NCBI RefSeq assembly: GCF_949987535.1
Contig: NC_080071.1
Location: 29,720,236-29,784,235, forward strand
Source of the DNA: Balaenoptera acutorostrata
Taxonomy: Eukaryota > Chordata > Mammalia > Artiodactyla > Balaenopteridae
DNA length: 64,000 bases
Reading direction: 5' to 3'
A model generated the notes under the pieces. The model saw nothing but the letters and a program-made list of their open reading frames with translations, ran no database searches and was not told the DNA's origin. Positions 1 through 13,399 of the stretch are shown here, in pieces. The translations under genes were made by a program, and so were the position numbers. The first letter of the stretch is position 1. Every line of letters begins with the position of its first letter.

Positions 1-115
1 ACCTCACAGGATAGCTGTAAATATTAAATGAGATGATACATGCAAATGTAATAATATAAAGGAACATGTCTGGCACTGAAGTGTTTAATTATGTTTTGAC
101 TGTGAATATTATCAA
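1..115 (+). mobile_element. MIR SINE fragment
   Basis: Resembles the 3' half of MIR ('taaatgagatgatacatg', 'tctggcact'). Old and diverged; truncated by the window edge. Confidence 0.55.
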
Positions 116-1298
116 CACTATGATTATCCCAGACACCTGGAGGGAAACTAGAACTAGACCTACTACAAGCTTCTGAAAAATCCCCCTCCTTGAGATCACC
201 TCTGCTCCCACAGAGCCCCAGCTCCTGCCAGCTTCTTCTCAACTCCACCTCATCAAACCCTACTCCTGGTAGCCAGCACTGACAACCAACTCTTATAACA
301 CAATGACTGGGTGTACAGAAAATTACGCAGGGAAATGATTCATTGTTCCAGATCCACTTCTCTGATAATTAAATATCCTTGGCTACCAGATCCATGAAGC
401 AGCAAGGAACTAAAACATTTCTCCTAGCTCAAGGACAGAAGGAAAAAAGTCCATTCCGCTAATGCCGCCCACCCCTCCCTATCTCTCCATCTGATTTGAC
501 TTCACTCATGATCAAACTCCTGCTTATCTGGTCTCCTTGGCAACCTGAGGTTCTCTCCCAAGCTACACCATCCAAGAGGAAGGACAGGCAACCCTACAGG
601 GGAAGAAAGGGCTTTCCCTACCTCTCTCTTGCCTCACTCTCACCCAGCAGCAGGGGAATGATGCCGCAGGCAGTCTGAAACGACAGAAGAAAAGAAGAGG
701 CATAGGGAACGCAGTGTCCTGGTAACCCCATCAGGCCTGAGATCACGGCTGTATGAGCAGGAGGAGGAAGAAGTGCCCCGCGAAGGGCCCCAAAGGGAGC
801 AGCCGCAAGCTGTCAGCCCCTGCCTCCACCAGCCCTACCTCGTGGGTCTTCCTGCAAGATCCCACATTGCCATCGGTGGGGCCTGGCAGGAATTCAGAAC
901 TCTCCCTCCCATGGTCTTAAAGCTGGCAGCCAAAGTGTTAGGACCATATAGGAATTGGAAGATGTGCAGATAGCATAAGGTATCTGGGTATTCTGTGAAA
1001 ATGTAGATGCTGATTAGTAAGTGTGGGATGGGGCCTGAGATTCTCTGTTTCTGCAGGCTCCCCCGTGACACGTATGATGTAGCTGGTCCATGGACCCCTC
1101 TTTGAATTGCTAAAGCATAGGGGATATAGCTTCCCCAAATCACCCCCAAAGGTTCCTGGTACTTACCTCCTAACAAGGGAGTAGAAAGTCTGGAAACTGC
1201 CTGACCCACCTCCTAGTCCCCTATGGCTGACTGGGGAGGGAGGTATGAGGCATGGGAAAGCAGATGACTGGAGAGTCAGGGATAAAGGGACCAGCTTG

Positions 1299-1986
1299 AT
1301 ATATCTGGAGAGAACTCTAATTCAAAAAGACACATGCACCCCAATGTTCACTGCAGCACTATTTACAACAGCCAGGACATGGAAGCAACCTAAATGTCCA
1401 TCGACAGATGAATGGATAAAGAAGACATGGTACATATATACACGATGAAATATTACTCAGCCATGAAAAAGAATGAAATAAGGTCATCTGCAGCAACGTG
1501 GATGGACCTAGAGATTATCATACTAAGTGAAGTAAACCAGACAAATATCATATGATATTGCTTATATGTGGAATCTAAAAAAAAAAAAAAAAAAGATACA
1601 AATGAACTTACTTACAAAACAGAAATAGACCCAGAGACATAGCAAACAAACTTATGGTTACCAAAGGGGAAGTAGGGGGTGAGGGCACCAGGATAAATTA
1701 GGGGTTTGAGATTAATATATGTACCCTACTATATGTAAAATAGATAATCAATCAACAAGGACCTACTGTATAGCACAGGGAACTGTACTCAATATTCTAA
1801 TAACCTATAAAGGAAAAGAATCTGAAAAAGAATATATATACACACACACACACATATATGTACATATATATACAAACATACACATATATATATATATATA
1901 ACTGAATCACTGTGCTATACACCTGAAAATAACACAACATTGTAAATCAACTATACTTCAATAAAAAAAAAAAAAAAAAATAACAG
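1299..1986 (+). mobile_element. L1 3' end, 5'-truncated, with TSD
   Basis: Contains the end of L1 ORF2 and the 3' UTR (catggaagcaacctaaatg; cagcaacgtggatggaccta; acaacattgtaaatcaac) and an A tail of about 18 bases. It is flanked by a 13-bp target duplication, AGGGACCAGCTTG at 1286-1298 and AGGGACCAGCCTG at 1987-1999 (12/13). A TA/CA simple repeat lies inside the 3' UTR at about 1840-1902. The cetartiodactyl-type tail suggests a fairly young insertion. Confidence 0.9.
1840..1902. repeat. (TA)n/(CA)n simple repeat in L1 tail
   Basis: Alternating TATATA and CACACA runs inside the L1 3' UTR. Confidence 0.85.
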
Positions 1987-1999
1987 AGGGACCAGCCTG

Positions 2000-3110
2000 G
2001 GGAATGGGCTTCCGGCCAGCAGGAGACCAGAAGGAGCAAATCCCTTTCTCCAAGGAACCACACTTAGGAATTTTATGTGTATTTAGCTCTTCAAAAATGA
2101 AGATTCAACACTCCTCCCCTTAACATGTAAGTTTATTACTTTTCAGGTATATTTTCAGAAATTCACCACAAATGAAAGATGAGGACGATTCTCCTTCCCT
2201 GCCTCAGTAAACAAAGTGTAATTAAACTTAGAATTATTTCCAGCAACTATGGTTGAAATTAAGTTGGGCTTCAGTTATCTGGAAATTTATTAATCCAGAA
2301 AACATGATTCCTCAAATATTATAATCAACTAAGGATACTCAGTAAACAAAGGCGAACAGCCAGATCACTGTAAATGTTTTTATTCAATATATATCGGGCC
2401 CCTGGTCACATTCACATGAAAAAATTAGTCTTTACAAGAGCAATATGATGTCTAAATGCAACATATACAGATTACTTCGTATGATAGTTCAAGAAAAAGA
2501 ATCATTACAAATATTGTTTAATTGAAACCTTCTTACAGCATGAGGCCCAGATCCTCATATCTGTGACCATATCTCTGGAAGCAGATGTATATTCTATGGA
2601 GAGCTGCTTAGGATGGCATGAGTTTCAATATGTCTTGTAGTCACTCATTGATTACCTTTTTTAACAGCTGGGCTGAACTGGATTAATAAGTACCTGTTAA
2701 ATTGATCTTTTAACAGATAAACTTCTTTATTTCCTTTCTGTTTCATTTACTCGGCAAATGATAGGAAGTAATTTAGTTGCATTAATTTGCTGTCAAGTTT
2801 TTGGTTAACTAATATTTCTACCTTGAACTCTAGGCTCTCAGTAGGCAGTTACCTACCCTCTTCATTCGCCTTGTTCACCACCAAGATGACCCCTCCTGCA
2901 CATAATTTAATAAAAATCTGCTGGTGATAATGGCCAGGCCTTCAGGTCTAGGCTCTGGGCTGTGGCCTATGGTATGTGGACCAAACTCCTGAAAAAGCCC
3001 AAGTTTCAGATTCCATCTCCTCATGTGTCAGTTAGCTTCACTTTGTTGCTTCAGCCCATCCTGTCCCAGTAAGAACAAAATGGATAGATACGTATAACAA
3101 CTCCATCACC
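2000..3110. other. Unique intronic sequence
   Basis: AT-rich. No repeat family, exon or ordered structure recognised. Confidence 0.5.
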
Positions 3111-3115
3111 AATGC

Positions 3116-3139
3116 GGAGGGGGAGGGGGAGGGGGGGAG
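3116..3139. repeat. G-rich (GGGGGA)n tract
   Basis: Short purine run with several G5-7 blocks; could form a G-quadruplex on the + strand. Confidence 0.75.
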
Positions 3140-3267
3140 CAACCAAAAGCCTGATCTACTAACCATGTACAATAATTGTAGTAACACCTTCAACATGCAA
3201 AGAATAATGGTATCTTGGAGCTGGAAAGAACTTCTATTTATAGGTCATATAATCATATAAGGACAGA

Positions 3268-3990
3268 GAATATGTACTTGTTTATTCATTCAACAGATTC
3301 TACTGAGCTTCCTGTATGTGCCAGGCACTATTTAAAGTTCTGGAGGCAGAGAGCAAAAAGTGCCTGCCTTCCTAGAGTTTACGTTTTAATGGGGGTGGGG
3401 GCTAGATTTTTTAAACCTATGAATAATTTTATTTTGCGGTAAGTGCTGTGAAAAAAATAAAACAGACATGCGTGATACTGAATGGTGGGGAGAGTCCTGG
3501 AGCTGTGACAGTCAAGGAAGCTTCGCTAAGGTGTTGACATCAGGTGGATGAGAAGAAGCCACCATACAAAGATCTGCGGGCAGAGCGCGCCAAGAAGAGG
3601 GGCAGCACGTGTAAAGGGCCTGAGTCAGGGATGAGTTTGGAGAGCTCAAGCGACAGAGACAAAGGCAGCGTAGCCAGAACTTGTTGACTGAGAAGGCAGA
3701 TGGAAAAAGGGATGGTCAGACAGGTAGGCAGGGACCATATGGAGAGAGACTTGTGGACCAAAATAAGTGCTTTGGAGGATGTTGAAAAGAAGAATTAGAT
3801 GATCTGGTTCACATTTTATCCAGCTCACTCTGGCTGCTCTATGGAGGTGAGGTTGTATGTGGAGAAAGAGTAGATGCAGCAAGATTGGTTAGGGAGCTGC
3901 CATAAATGTGTGGGCACAAATTAATGATAATCTGGGCTAGGATGACAGCTGATGGATTGGAAATTACCTGGGGGGAAAATACTGAGGTAC
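3268..3990 (-). mobile_element. L2 LINE fragment
   Basis: Reads 'ttcattcaacagattctact', 'tatgtgccaggcacta', then downstream L2-type text ('gtaaagggcctgagtcaggg', 'cactctggctgctctatgga'). Ancient and diverged; reverse orientation judged from the 3' end motif. Confidence 0.7.
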
Positions 3991-3999
3991 CAAAGCTAA

Positions 4000-5340
4000 A
4001 TATGTATCACCTCTACTATAATCATCACTGAATTTTGTAACGAATAGCCATGATTCTCTCTTCACCCTTCCCAAAACCTGTCCAAAAGGACTGGTCTGTC
4101 CACCAGAACAAATTCTACTTGCTCCAGATGACATTTAAAAGGCTTGAGCTACCAGGCATTGCTCAATCAACCTCCGACAGGAAGAACAAAGAAGGCTGAG
4201 GATGCAGGGGAAGGAGATGTAAAAACCAAATTGCTGCCATCTCCCATTTACTAAAGTGAGAAGAGGCCAGCAAGGGAGGGGTAAGTGTTTGCACATATTC
4301 AAGAGATAGTTCGGGGGGAAAAAACAAATTGTTCGGTCATCTCTTACAGATGGGTATTTGTGGATGCTGCCTCCTATGAAGAAGACTTTCTAAAGCCAAA
4401 AGAAAAAATATAAATATTTAGTATTTGAAGGTATTTTTTCCATCCCACTCTTTTACTTTCGGAGGCTTAAAAGAAATAAACCAGTCAAATGAAAGCTTTT
4501 TTCCTCCCTTCTTTAAAATTAAACCATACTAAACAAGGACAAAGAATGTTTTAAATAATTTTTCTTAAATCCCACTACCCAAATACAGCTATTTTCATAG
4601 TTGCATATTACATTCTAATCCTTATTCATACATACACACGCACATTTATATGCACTCACATATACAGTCACAGTAATTATAGCTCTGTATTCTGCTAATG
4701 CATTCTGAATTAGATCATAAACCATTTTTCATGTTTCTAAAATGTTTATAATTATATTAGTTGCAACACAATATCCCGACACGTTACTAAACCATAAACT
4801 ATTGCCTTTAACCCTAAAAGTGGGCATTTGAATTCTCCTTTCTCTCAGTTTTATCTAATAATTTCAAAGGGATAACCCACGTTTGGTGCAAATAAAAGCT
4901 AAAACAATGCCAAATGCATAAGCTTCAAGGCTCTTATAAAATTGCTCTATTTGGTAACTCATTAAATTGCTAATAAAATCATTTGTCTGTCAATGATTTG
5001 CCAAACCAAGTGAGTAAAAAGAAATACATCAATTTCATTCAAGGATTATTTACCTAGGATATGCAAGAATAACTCACCAACCCAGCAGGAAATTAGCTGA
5101 ACCTGCACCATAGAGTGTGCACTTTTTTTAAAAAAAATAAGCGAACGGAATATGGACTTGGAGGACACATCACGTTCTCTGCACTGTAATTTTCGCCCAA
5201 GTCTTAGCTTTCGCTAGGTGGCCGAGTACTTACAGGTAAGAGTCCACAGATGAAATGCTGCAGGAGGCAACTCTCTGAATGTTTTAAGAATAGTACTACA
5301 TTAAAATAGTTTACATTTCAACATGTGCGGGTAACTCTGA
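4000..5340. other. Unique intronic sequence
   Basis: AT-rich, no recognised repeat or exon. Confidence 0.5.
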
Positions 5341-5344
5341 ACTA

Positions 5345-5450
5345 TACACATGTATACGTATAGCTGATTCCCTTCGTTGCACAGCAGAAACTAACACAAC
5401 ATTGTAAAGCAATTCTGCTCCGATAACAAAATAAAAACTAAAAAAAAAAT
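5345..5450 (+). mobile_element. L1 3' tail fragment
   Basis: Short L1 end: 'tatagctgattcccttcg', 'cacagcagaaactaacac', 'acattgtaaagcaattctg', then an A-rich tail. No clear target duplication. Confidence 0.8.
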
Positions 5451-5454
5451 TTTT

Positions 5455-8385
5455 TTTTCACACACACACACTGTATTTTATTTTTACAAGAGATAAATAG
5501 ACTGACACCAAGCGTTGTACATGGATGACCACAACAAAAGCAACAATGATTGCAATTACCAAACATGAAACACACTCATACTGTCATAATATTGACATTC
5601 AGTCCAGTAATCCTCCACTGTAACAGCTCCTTTACTTTGCAGTGAAAATTGATTTGTATATTCTTTGCCTCTGAGTCCTTGTGGGATTTTTTTTTTTTAA
5701 TTCAGACATAAAGTCACAAAAATTATACTCATCCTCATCAGTTCACTCAGTCCCATGTAATTATTTTTTTTTTCTAAAAAATTTTTTTAAAAATTAAAAA
5801 AGTACACATAGAGATAAATGTTATATATAGCGAGGATTCTGTGCTGTGCCTTTCCTTTAAGGCTTCCTAACTCCTTGAGGCGTGACTAAAAAAAAGCGGA
5901 ACATGCTCATGCGATTGCCAGCTTCCCAGCTGTCCTCCAGATTCTCCACTGTGGCATCGTATTTTAGGCAATGCTAAAAGTATCACAGGGGCGCGGGGCG
6001 GGGCTTCCAGGGGCTTTAGCTTCAGGAAATGCTTAAAAGAAAAATCCCATATCCTTTGATACCCTGAGCCTTAATGGGGTTATACCCTTCAGCAGACAAG
6101 AGGCCTACACCACTGAAGTTTGTTCTCAGCTTTAAAAGGAGGCCAGCAGCAGCCCCTGTGAAGACTCCCACCAGCCACAGAGACCACAATGGGACACCTC
6201 TTCCACGTTTTTACGCACCATCCTTAACTCACGAGGCCGATCATTTCAGGAGAATGTCAGAGATGGCTATCTACACATCAGATCCCATCCTGGGAGAACC
6301 TGAACTCCATCCTAGGAAACTGAGGAAGTCGTTCAGTTTTGCAAACTGTATCATATTTCAAAGTGACTGGTGGAGAAGCGCCACTTTATGCTGGTTCCCT
6401 TTGTAAAGGGAAATGGGAAATGGGAACCCTGCATCTCAACATTATGTCCATGCCGACTTTCACATCTTCTGCCAGGGCTCACACTGGACAAAGACTCCAA
6501 AAGGATGTCCAAATTCTTGAGACAACTGGTATTCAGCCATATCAAATATTGCTTGAGATAATTAAGCTGTCAGCAGGGCCTTGGAAATGTTTGGGCTTTA
6601 AGAGTATCCGGATGTCCTATTATGTTTCATGATGGTATCTGACCTGTATTACAATTCCTCACATTCTCCAACCAGAACCCAAATGACCAAATACGGCCAG
6701 CAAAATAATGTTTATTTTCCATTCACCTTCGTTTCTCTCTTGAACTTTAAAGTAACATGTCCATGCTTTTATCAAAACATATCAAAAACCATATCAAAAT
6801 ATTTAAGAAGTGGGAAAAGGCAATGACTTATGAGACCAAAAAAAAAAAAAAAATCCATGGAAATATTAAATGCCACACCATTAGTCTTAGAGATCAGCAC
6901 ACTTTAAATCTACAAAAAGCAGGCACACCCAACTACTCTCTAACCTCATTCCCGACTCTAAAACAAATGTATTTAAAGGATACTATTAGTTAAACTTGGA
7001 ATGGAAAAAAAAAAAAACCATTCAGTTAAGCAAATCCTTCTTTCTCATTTTTCACTACCATTTAACCATTGAAACATTCACCTTTTATTTTTGTACCAGT
7101 TTACAAATAGTATGTCCTCTATTTGGTTTTATTATGATAAAATCCACAGAAATGTCCACTTGCCATGGGCTCAGGGACCCAACATTATCAAAGAAAACAA
7201 TCTTCTATTAACTCAGAGAAACTAGGACATATTTAACAAACATCTTATATGCAGGACTGAAAAATATCAACCGAAGCAACCTGACTCTTTGGTTTGTACA
7301 CTTTTCATGTAAGAATCATATTCACAGCTTCAAACTCATTAAATTCAACAGACAGAACTTTAAAGGGAGTTCTTGAGGGAAGGAGAGGAGGGGATTCCAA
7401 GAAGGGTTTTAAACTTTAAAGGCACGTCTCACATGGTTTACATTTTCCAGCTACACTCCCTGGTTGACTTTTGATTTCTACCTAGCACTTTCATTTATTA
7501 AATAAATGATGCAAATTCCTTCCAAGGTTTTCTTTTTAAATATTTTGGAGTCGCAGCCTACACTGCAGAGGCCAAACCTTAGCTGGCAGCAAGAAGCTGT
7601 GCCTGACAGAAAAGTGTGGGTAAAACACATCCCACAGAAAGAGATCTGAGAACACACGCAGACCCGAAGCTGCAGCACCGGGGAAGCACTAAAATATATT
7701 CCTGGGCAAGCCTTGGATGTTGATTTTGTCCTTAAGTCAGGAAATCACAAACATTCATTTCAGGACTTAGCAACTCTGGTCATCAGGGGTCCGCTCAGTG
7801 AGCCATCCTCCCACCCCTCAAACCTCGGCTGCAAAAAAAAAAAAAAAACTTTTTAAAATACTAATGTGGTCAGTATTCTAGATTGCCAGGCATAACTCAA
7901 TGAAAGGAAAGATAAACTAGATACAAACAATTTGCAAATGGATGGAACATGACCATTTTCATCCCATTCCTAAAGGAATGCAGTTTGGAGCTGGGAGGAA
8001 TCCCGTCCACGGCTCACTTCTTTTTCCCCAAAGCCTTCCAAAACCCCCATTAAGAATAAGCGCCACCTCCCTCCAACCTGCCCCTTCCCCACCCCAAATC
8101 ACAATTCCATCAGCCAACGGTCAAGGAGATTTCCCCAGCCTGGGCTCCTGAGCTGGTTCCCGCAAGACTTAGGACTCTGAGTCAAAATAACGTTCGAGGA
8201 GACCATCCAATAAAAAGATACCTCCGGTTATCATTAAAAGCAAGAGCAAAGAACAGTTTTGTCCTGCTTGAAACAGCTCTAAAAGATTATTCTCTGTCAA
8301 TGGCCCCAGAGAAACAGAAACCAACTAGCTGGAGGCTTCCTGAGAAGGCGGGGGTTCCTCATTCATGCTCACCTGGTAGCCATGA
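5455..8385. other. Unique intronic sequence with A/T homopolymers
   Basis: Several poly-A or poly-T runs (around 5690, 5765, 6840, 7005, 7833). Short open frames at 6074-6632 show no recognisable domain. A small GC-box-like patch occurs at about 5990-6005 (GCGGGGCGGGGC) but has no CpG island around it. Confidence 0.5.
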
Positions 8386-8389
8386 AGGT

Positions 8390-8562
8390 GTTACCTGTGC
8401 ACCACCTGCATCAGAACCACCTGGGTTACTGTGAAAAAAACAAATGCCCAGACTCGGCCAAACTTCCCAAATAGAATCTCTGGGGCTGTAGCCTGAGGAC
8501 CTGCATGCTTGAACAAGCACCCTGGGAACTCTTCTGCACAATAAAGTTTGAAAACCACCATC
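8390..8562 (+). mobile_element. MER5A-like hAT-Charlie DNA element
   Basis: Matches the MER5A pattern: 'catcagaaccacctgggtta', 'agaatctctggggctgtag', 'cctgcatgcttgaacaagca', 'gtttgaaaaccacc'. Ancient non-autonomous transposon. Confidence 0.75.
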
Positions 8563-8654
8563 AAACTCAAACTACCTCTGTAGATTTCCCAATTTTGAGT
8601 ATCTTCTCCAACGAAAACCATGGACGCAGTTAATTAAAACACCAAGTCCCTACT

Positions 8655-8830
8655 TACCCCAAAGTGCTAATGATCATTCGTACAGACATCGTCCCGTTCA
8701 CTTTACACTCCCAACAACCCTCTGGAGTGTTTCATCCCCATTTTACGGCTCAGAAAACTGACGTCTGTGGCCCGCTTTTTGCACGTGGCAGGGTAAAGAT
8801 TTCTACCCAGGTCTCCCTGATGTGGAAAAG
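8655..8830 (-). mobile_element. MIR SINE fragment
   Basis: Reverse MIR pattern: 'tccccattttacggctcaga' preceded by 'aacaaccctctggag'. Confidence 0.6.
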
Positions 8831-9320
8831 GACTCCCTCTAATGAGCAGGAGAAGTAGCTAACCGTTTTCTTGCTCTCCTAGCAGTCATTTACATGGTTG
8901 GTCATGATTTTCCCTCCCACCTCGACCAGTTCCACCCCAAAGATAACCACTTTCGTCGTATGTGGTATTGGCCAAAGTGCTAGAATGCTGCCTCTGGATT
9001 GGGTCACTACAATTTGAGACATAATATTAATACCTGAAAAATTTGGAAAATATCTCGAGAGATTAAAAAGAGAGGCAGAAAAGAGGCTATAAGAGAATAA
9101 ATTTTAAAAGTTAACTGAGATCAGCTTGGGAGAGTATGATCATACTCAGAAATGGTGAACACACATTTTCATCTCCACTTCAGAGCAACTAACTGAAGCA
9201 TAAGAGACTTAGGCTGCACGTACAGATGAACTTTCTGATAGGGGATGGTGTAATATTGGCATGGAGGTCATATAATGCCATTGATGGGAAGATTTTCCCA
9301 AAAAGCACCTTTAAATCTAG

Positions 9321-9535
9321 AGCAGGGTTTCTCAGCATCGGCACTATTGGCATTTTAGATCAGATAATTCTTTCCTGTAGGGGCTTATCCCTAGATGACG
9401 TAGGATGTTTAGCAGCAACCCTGGCCTCTACCCATGAGAGGCCAGGAGCATTCCCTCAGCCCTCCCCAGCTGTGACAACCGAAGATCTCTGAAGACACCG
9501 ACAAATGTTCCAGAGGTCCAAATCTCCCTGAATTA
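9321..9535 (+). mobile_element. Ancient MER-type DNA transposon fragment
   Basis: Matches a common mammalian element with 'tctcagcatcggcactattg', 'ggatgtttagcagcaaccct', 'ggcctctacccatgagaggc', 'gtgacaaccgaagatctc'. A second copy lies at 52335-52515. Exact family name not assigned. Confidence 0.65.
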
Positions 9536-9539
9536 GAGG

Positions 9540-10110
9540 GGAGCGAAAGCAGGTGGGGCGCAAGAGAAACTAGACGTTCTTTCCAACAATCAAGGCCCCA
9601 GACAACCCAGACGATGAGAACTGAAATTGCCTGAGGGAAAAGTCAAGGAATCCGGATAATTCAGAACCCAGATGACGCGCCTGAGATGGCTAAGAATCGA
9701 TCGCCCTCAGGGAAACAAGAATAAGGAAGAGATGAAGGCCAAAAAAAAGGGAAGGGGAATGGCCTTGTGCGGCCTAGTTATGTCAAGTCGGGGCTCCACA
9801 GACCCCAGTTCCCAGGAAGGCAGTTGAGTTTATGAGAAAAAACAGGTGAGAGCCGTCACCAATGGCAGGACTGAGGCTTCTTATAGTTTTCAGCGGCGCT
9901 GACGTGACACCGAGACTGAACACCCTGGAATGTGAAACACGGGAAAGAAGAGGCACAGAGCCTGCTCTCTCCAGGGCCTACCGCCACTCGCAAACACAAG
10001 AAAAGGTGACAAGTTTGGTAGAACCAATGCGTCTTCTTAATATGCTTGTGAGAGGGTACCGTGTGCTAGCCGAGCAGAACAACTAACTACAGGGATTCTG
10101 GAGGGTTTAA
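9540..10110. other. Unique intronic sequence
   Basis: No repeat family or exon recognised. Confidence 0.5.
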
Positions 10111-10114
10111 CAGG

Positions 10115-10260
10115 GACAGGCTCCTTGGCTATCAGCATTTATTAAGGGGCTAAACACACGAGGTGCTATATGCTGGGAACTGTACACAGACTAAGGTGGC
10201 TACACCTGGTCTTGCCCCTTAGGATATACAGCTTTCAAAGCAGGCATCGGAGAGATACGA
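10115..10260 (-). mobile_element. L2 fragment
   Basis: Weak L2 3'-end similarity: 'gcatttattaaggggctaaa', 'gtgctatatgctgggaactg'. A 173-codon open frame that begins here (10170-10691) has no recognised domain and starts inside the repeat. Confidence 0.45.
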
Positions 10261-10974
10261 GCCAGAGGTGTTTTCCGTGCCCACCAGGGTCGGCCCACGC
10301 CGGCCCTCAACATTCCACCACCATCGCCAAAACAGAAGAAAGAACCTCTCACTCAAACAGGAAGCCACCTAAACTGGCGGGAAATCTGTCCCCAGCAGAA
10401 GCAAGAGTGCAGTTACAGAGCAGAGCAACAGGGCCTCAACCTCCTGCCCAGGGAGGTCTAGGCAGAAGAAAGCAGGAAAGCACGTTCCCGGGGCCACAAG
10501 GCAGCTGGGAGTCAACCGCCCCAACTGGAGCAGAAATGCCTTTCCTCCCAACAAGTCAATCCACGTTCACTATTTACCAAGTACTGGGGGCTCTGACAGC
10601 ATTGAGAACCACAAGGGAAAGAAGTATTGGCTCCTCTAAAGATTTTCCTTGTCCCCATGCTGAAGTCAGCTTTAGGCATAAAAGCAGATGAGTGAGGAGG
10701 AGATCCTTCTTCCTGGTTCTTTATTTGCCACCCCAGATGCTAATGACACACACTCTGTTCCAAGGCAAATTTTAGGTCCCTGGATGTCCTTTCTCACTAC
10801 ACCCAACAAAATTCTCTTGGCAAGTTTTCTGGGCCTTCCTTTGTATGTGCTCAGAGAATACAAATTCCTTTGAATATTGGTATACACCAAAATCAATTAT
10901 GAAGGTTAACTAGCTTGGTTAAAAGCAATACACTGCACTGAAATTTACTTTGAAATGCAGGGAAAACGCAGTAA

Positions 10975-11440
10975 GATGGATTGATGGGTGAAGAGAGGGG
11001 GTGGATAGATGGATAGGTGATGAAATAAGTATCGTAAAGTATTAATGGTAAAATACAGGTGATGAACATATGGGTATTCGCTGTAAATTTCTTCCAGGTT
11101 TGCTGTATGTTTCTTCCAACTTGGCTGAATGTTTGAAAATTTTTCCTGAGAAAATGCTGAAAGCAATTTTTAAATAACCCTACGTCTATCTAAGAATAAT
11201 ATGTAATGACAAGGGGAAATTAATACTCTATTTAATATAACAGGTTATAAAATATGTACAATGTAATTCCAATTTTATGAATATACAGTAAACACCAAAA
11301 TATTGCTTCCTCTTTTGGTGATAGGATTACGGGGGACTTATATTTTCTTCTTGGTGCTTTTCTACATTTTCCAATTTTTCTTCAATGAGCATGCATTGTT
11401 TTGCAATAAAAATTTACTTTATAATATTAAAGTTTAAAAA
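10975..11440 (+). mobile_element. Old L1 (L1M-type) 3' fragments
   Basis: Two adjoining pieces with typical old L1 tail phrases: 'gatgaacatatgggtattcg', 'gtatgtttcttccaacttgg', then 'ttcttggtgcttttctacat', 'ttccaatttttcttcaatga'. Confidence 0.6.
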
Positions 11441-11482
11441 AATAAGATCTCTGAAGCAGAATTTAAATTACTTACTATTGAG

Positions 11483-11839
11483 GGACTTCCCTGGTGGCAC
11501 AGTGGTTAAGAATCCGCCTGCCAATGTAGGGGACACGGGTTCAAGCCCTGGTCCAGGAAGATCCCACATGCCGCTAAGCCACTAAGCCCGTGTGCCACAA
11601 CTACTGAGCCTGCGCTCCAGAGCTCATGAGCCACAACTACTGAGCCTGCACGCCACAACTACTGAAGCCCGCATACCTAGAGCCCGTGCTCCGCAACAAG
11701 AGAAGCCGCCACAATGAGAAGCCCGCGCACCATAACGAAGGGCAGCCCGCGCTCGCCGCAACTACAGAAAGCCCGTGTGCAGCAACGAAGACCCAACGCA
11801 ATCATAAATAAATAAATAAATTATAAATAAATAAATAAA
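11483..11839 (+). mobile_element. CHR-type tRNA-derived SINE
   Basis: Head 'cttccctggtggcacagtgg', body of 'cacaactactgagcc' repeats, tail (AAAT)n. An exact 11-bp TSD TTACTATTGAG lies at 11472-11482 and 11840-11850. Confidence 0.95.
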
Positions 11840-11850
11840 TTACTATTGAG

Positions 11851-13020
11851 AAGTATATGGACTATAATAAGTTTTACTGTAGTGGATTTTTTAATATATA
11901 CATTCAACTCCCTTAGTAGCAGATCTTTGAACAAGCAACTCAGTAGAGGACAATCCTATAAAAGCCCTTCTCTTGACAATTAAGGCAAGAAAGGAGGAAG
12001 TGTGTTTTAGCAGTCGGTTCATTTTAAGCAAATTTGTAAATTTATATAATTCTACCAACCCCATCACATCCAACTGGTTTGCCACCAATGCATAGCACAA
12101 TCCCAATCACAACACACAGGACAGCAATGTCCTCACAGGGGCCTTCTTTGGTCTCCAAAAATCCCACAGGGGACAAGTTTACCCATGTTTCTCTGTCGGG
12201 TGCATACAGTACAATACCTACTTCCTGGCACAAGCCCAAAGAGACACCTGATGAGCCAAGTGCTGTAGCAAAAAGCAGAAGATCAAAACTCTCAATTCCC
12301 TGGGGGACTCGGAGCAAAGCACATGACCCCTAACTGTAAAACGAGAGTACTTGCCTCCGCACACTACGGTCCCTCTACATTCTTTCACATTTTATGGTGT
12401 TACAGACTATAAGGCAGACCCCCAACAGTCCACTCACTTCTAGAAGAGAATAAAGGAATGAGGAAACAAGAGCTTTCTTAAGGACATCTTGGAGGATCCA
12501 GCGTTCAAAGACGGCGATCAATCCGAGGTACGGAAGGAGTGGTGGGGGAACTCACACACGTCTCCAAGCTTCTTCTGATGGCCTGGAGGCAGAGGCAGGA
12601 AGACCCATGAGGCCCCTTTAAGAGGAAAGGAAACCAACTCCACTGACACAAGTTGGGTCTACAATACGAGCATAACGCCGGGTAAATCCACTCACTTAAT
12701 GAGTCTCCGACTTCAGGAGAGACTCATTTAACACCCCTCTTTTACCTCAACACGTTCAACTTCCCATAGGCAGAACCAGTCAGAAAGCTGTGAGCCCTGC
12801 AAGCAGCTGAGCAGAGAAATGAAAGCCACCTTCTCGGCGATATAAATGACCAAGGTCGTATTAAGCTCTCCCCTGAGCAGTCGTGAACTGCTGCTTTATG
12901 ATAGCGATTACCGTTTATGCCATTTGCAGCGTTTTCAATATTTCTTTTGTTTTCCCCCTTTTTGTTACGTTAAGGTTTCAGTTACATAAACAGTGAGAAT
13001 CACATACATATACACACATA
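11851..13020. other. Unique intronic sequence
   Basis: Mostly unremarkable. A minus-strand open frame at 12042-12317 has a faint kelch-like pattern (see findings). Confidence 0.5.
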
Positions 13021-13022
13021 TC

Positions 13023-13077
13023 TGTGTGTGTGTGTGTGTGTGTGTATCTATCTAGCTATCTATCTATATATATATAT
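13023..13077. repeat. Compound microsatellite (GT)n-(TATC)n-(TA)n
   Basis: GT run at 13023-13045, then TATC-type units, then a TA run to 13077. Confidence 0.95.
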
Positions 13078-13399
13078 GCTAACTAGGGAAGCAACTCTCC
13101 CCTTCTATCTCATTTTGGGCCAATTTAACCTTTAACGAGCACCCATTACTTGCACCACACAAGGAAGGCGATGCAGCAGAATCAGCAATGAGTTAAGGAT
13201 ACTCACTGCCCCACAGGATGTTAAGTCTCATTACATAAGTACACGTACACATAAAGAAAAAAACAAAATGTTAGCGGAGATCTCAAGCCCTTTGGCAGAT
13301 CTAATGGGTAAATAATATCCACGGCCTGGTGAAATAACGAAGTAAGCTTTCATGAAGGAATTATTCATGAGTGCCTTGAAATATGGGAAATGGCGATAA

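Noticed and set aside
5990..6010. GC-box-like GCGGGGCGGGGC as a promoter
   Set aside because: Isolated motif without a CpG island, TATA or exon nearby.
10170..10691. 173-codon + strand open frame
   Set aside because: Begins in an L2-like fragment; no recognised domain; no splice or promoter support.
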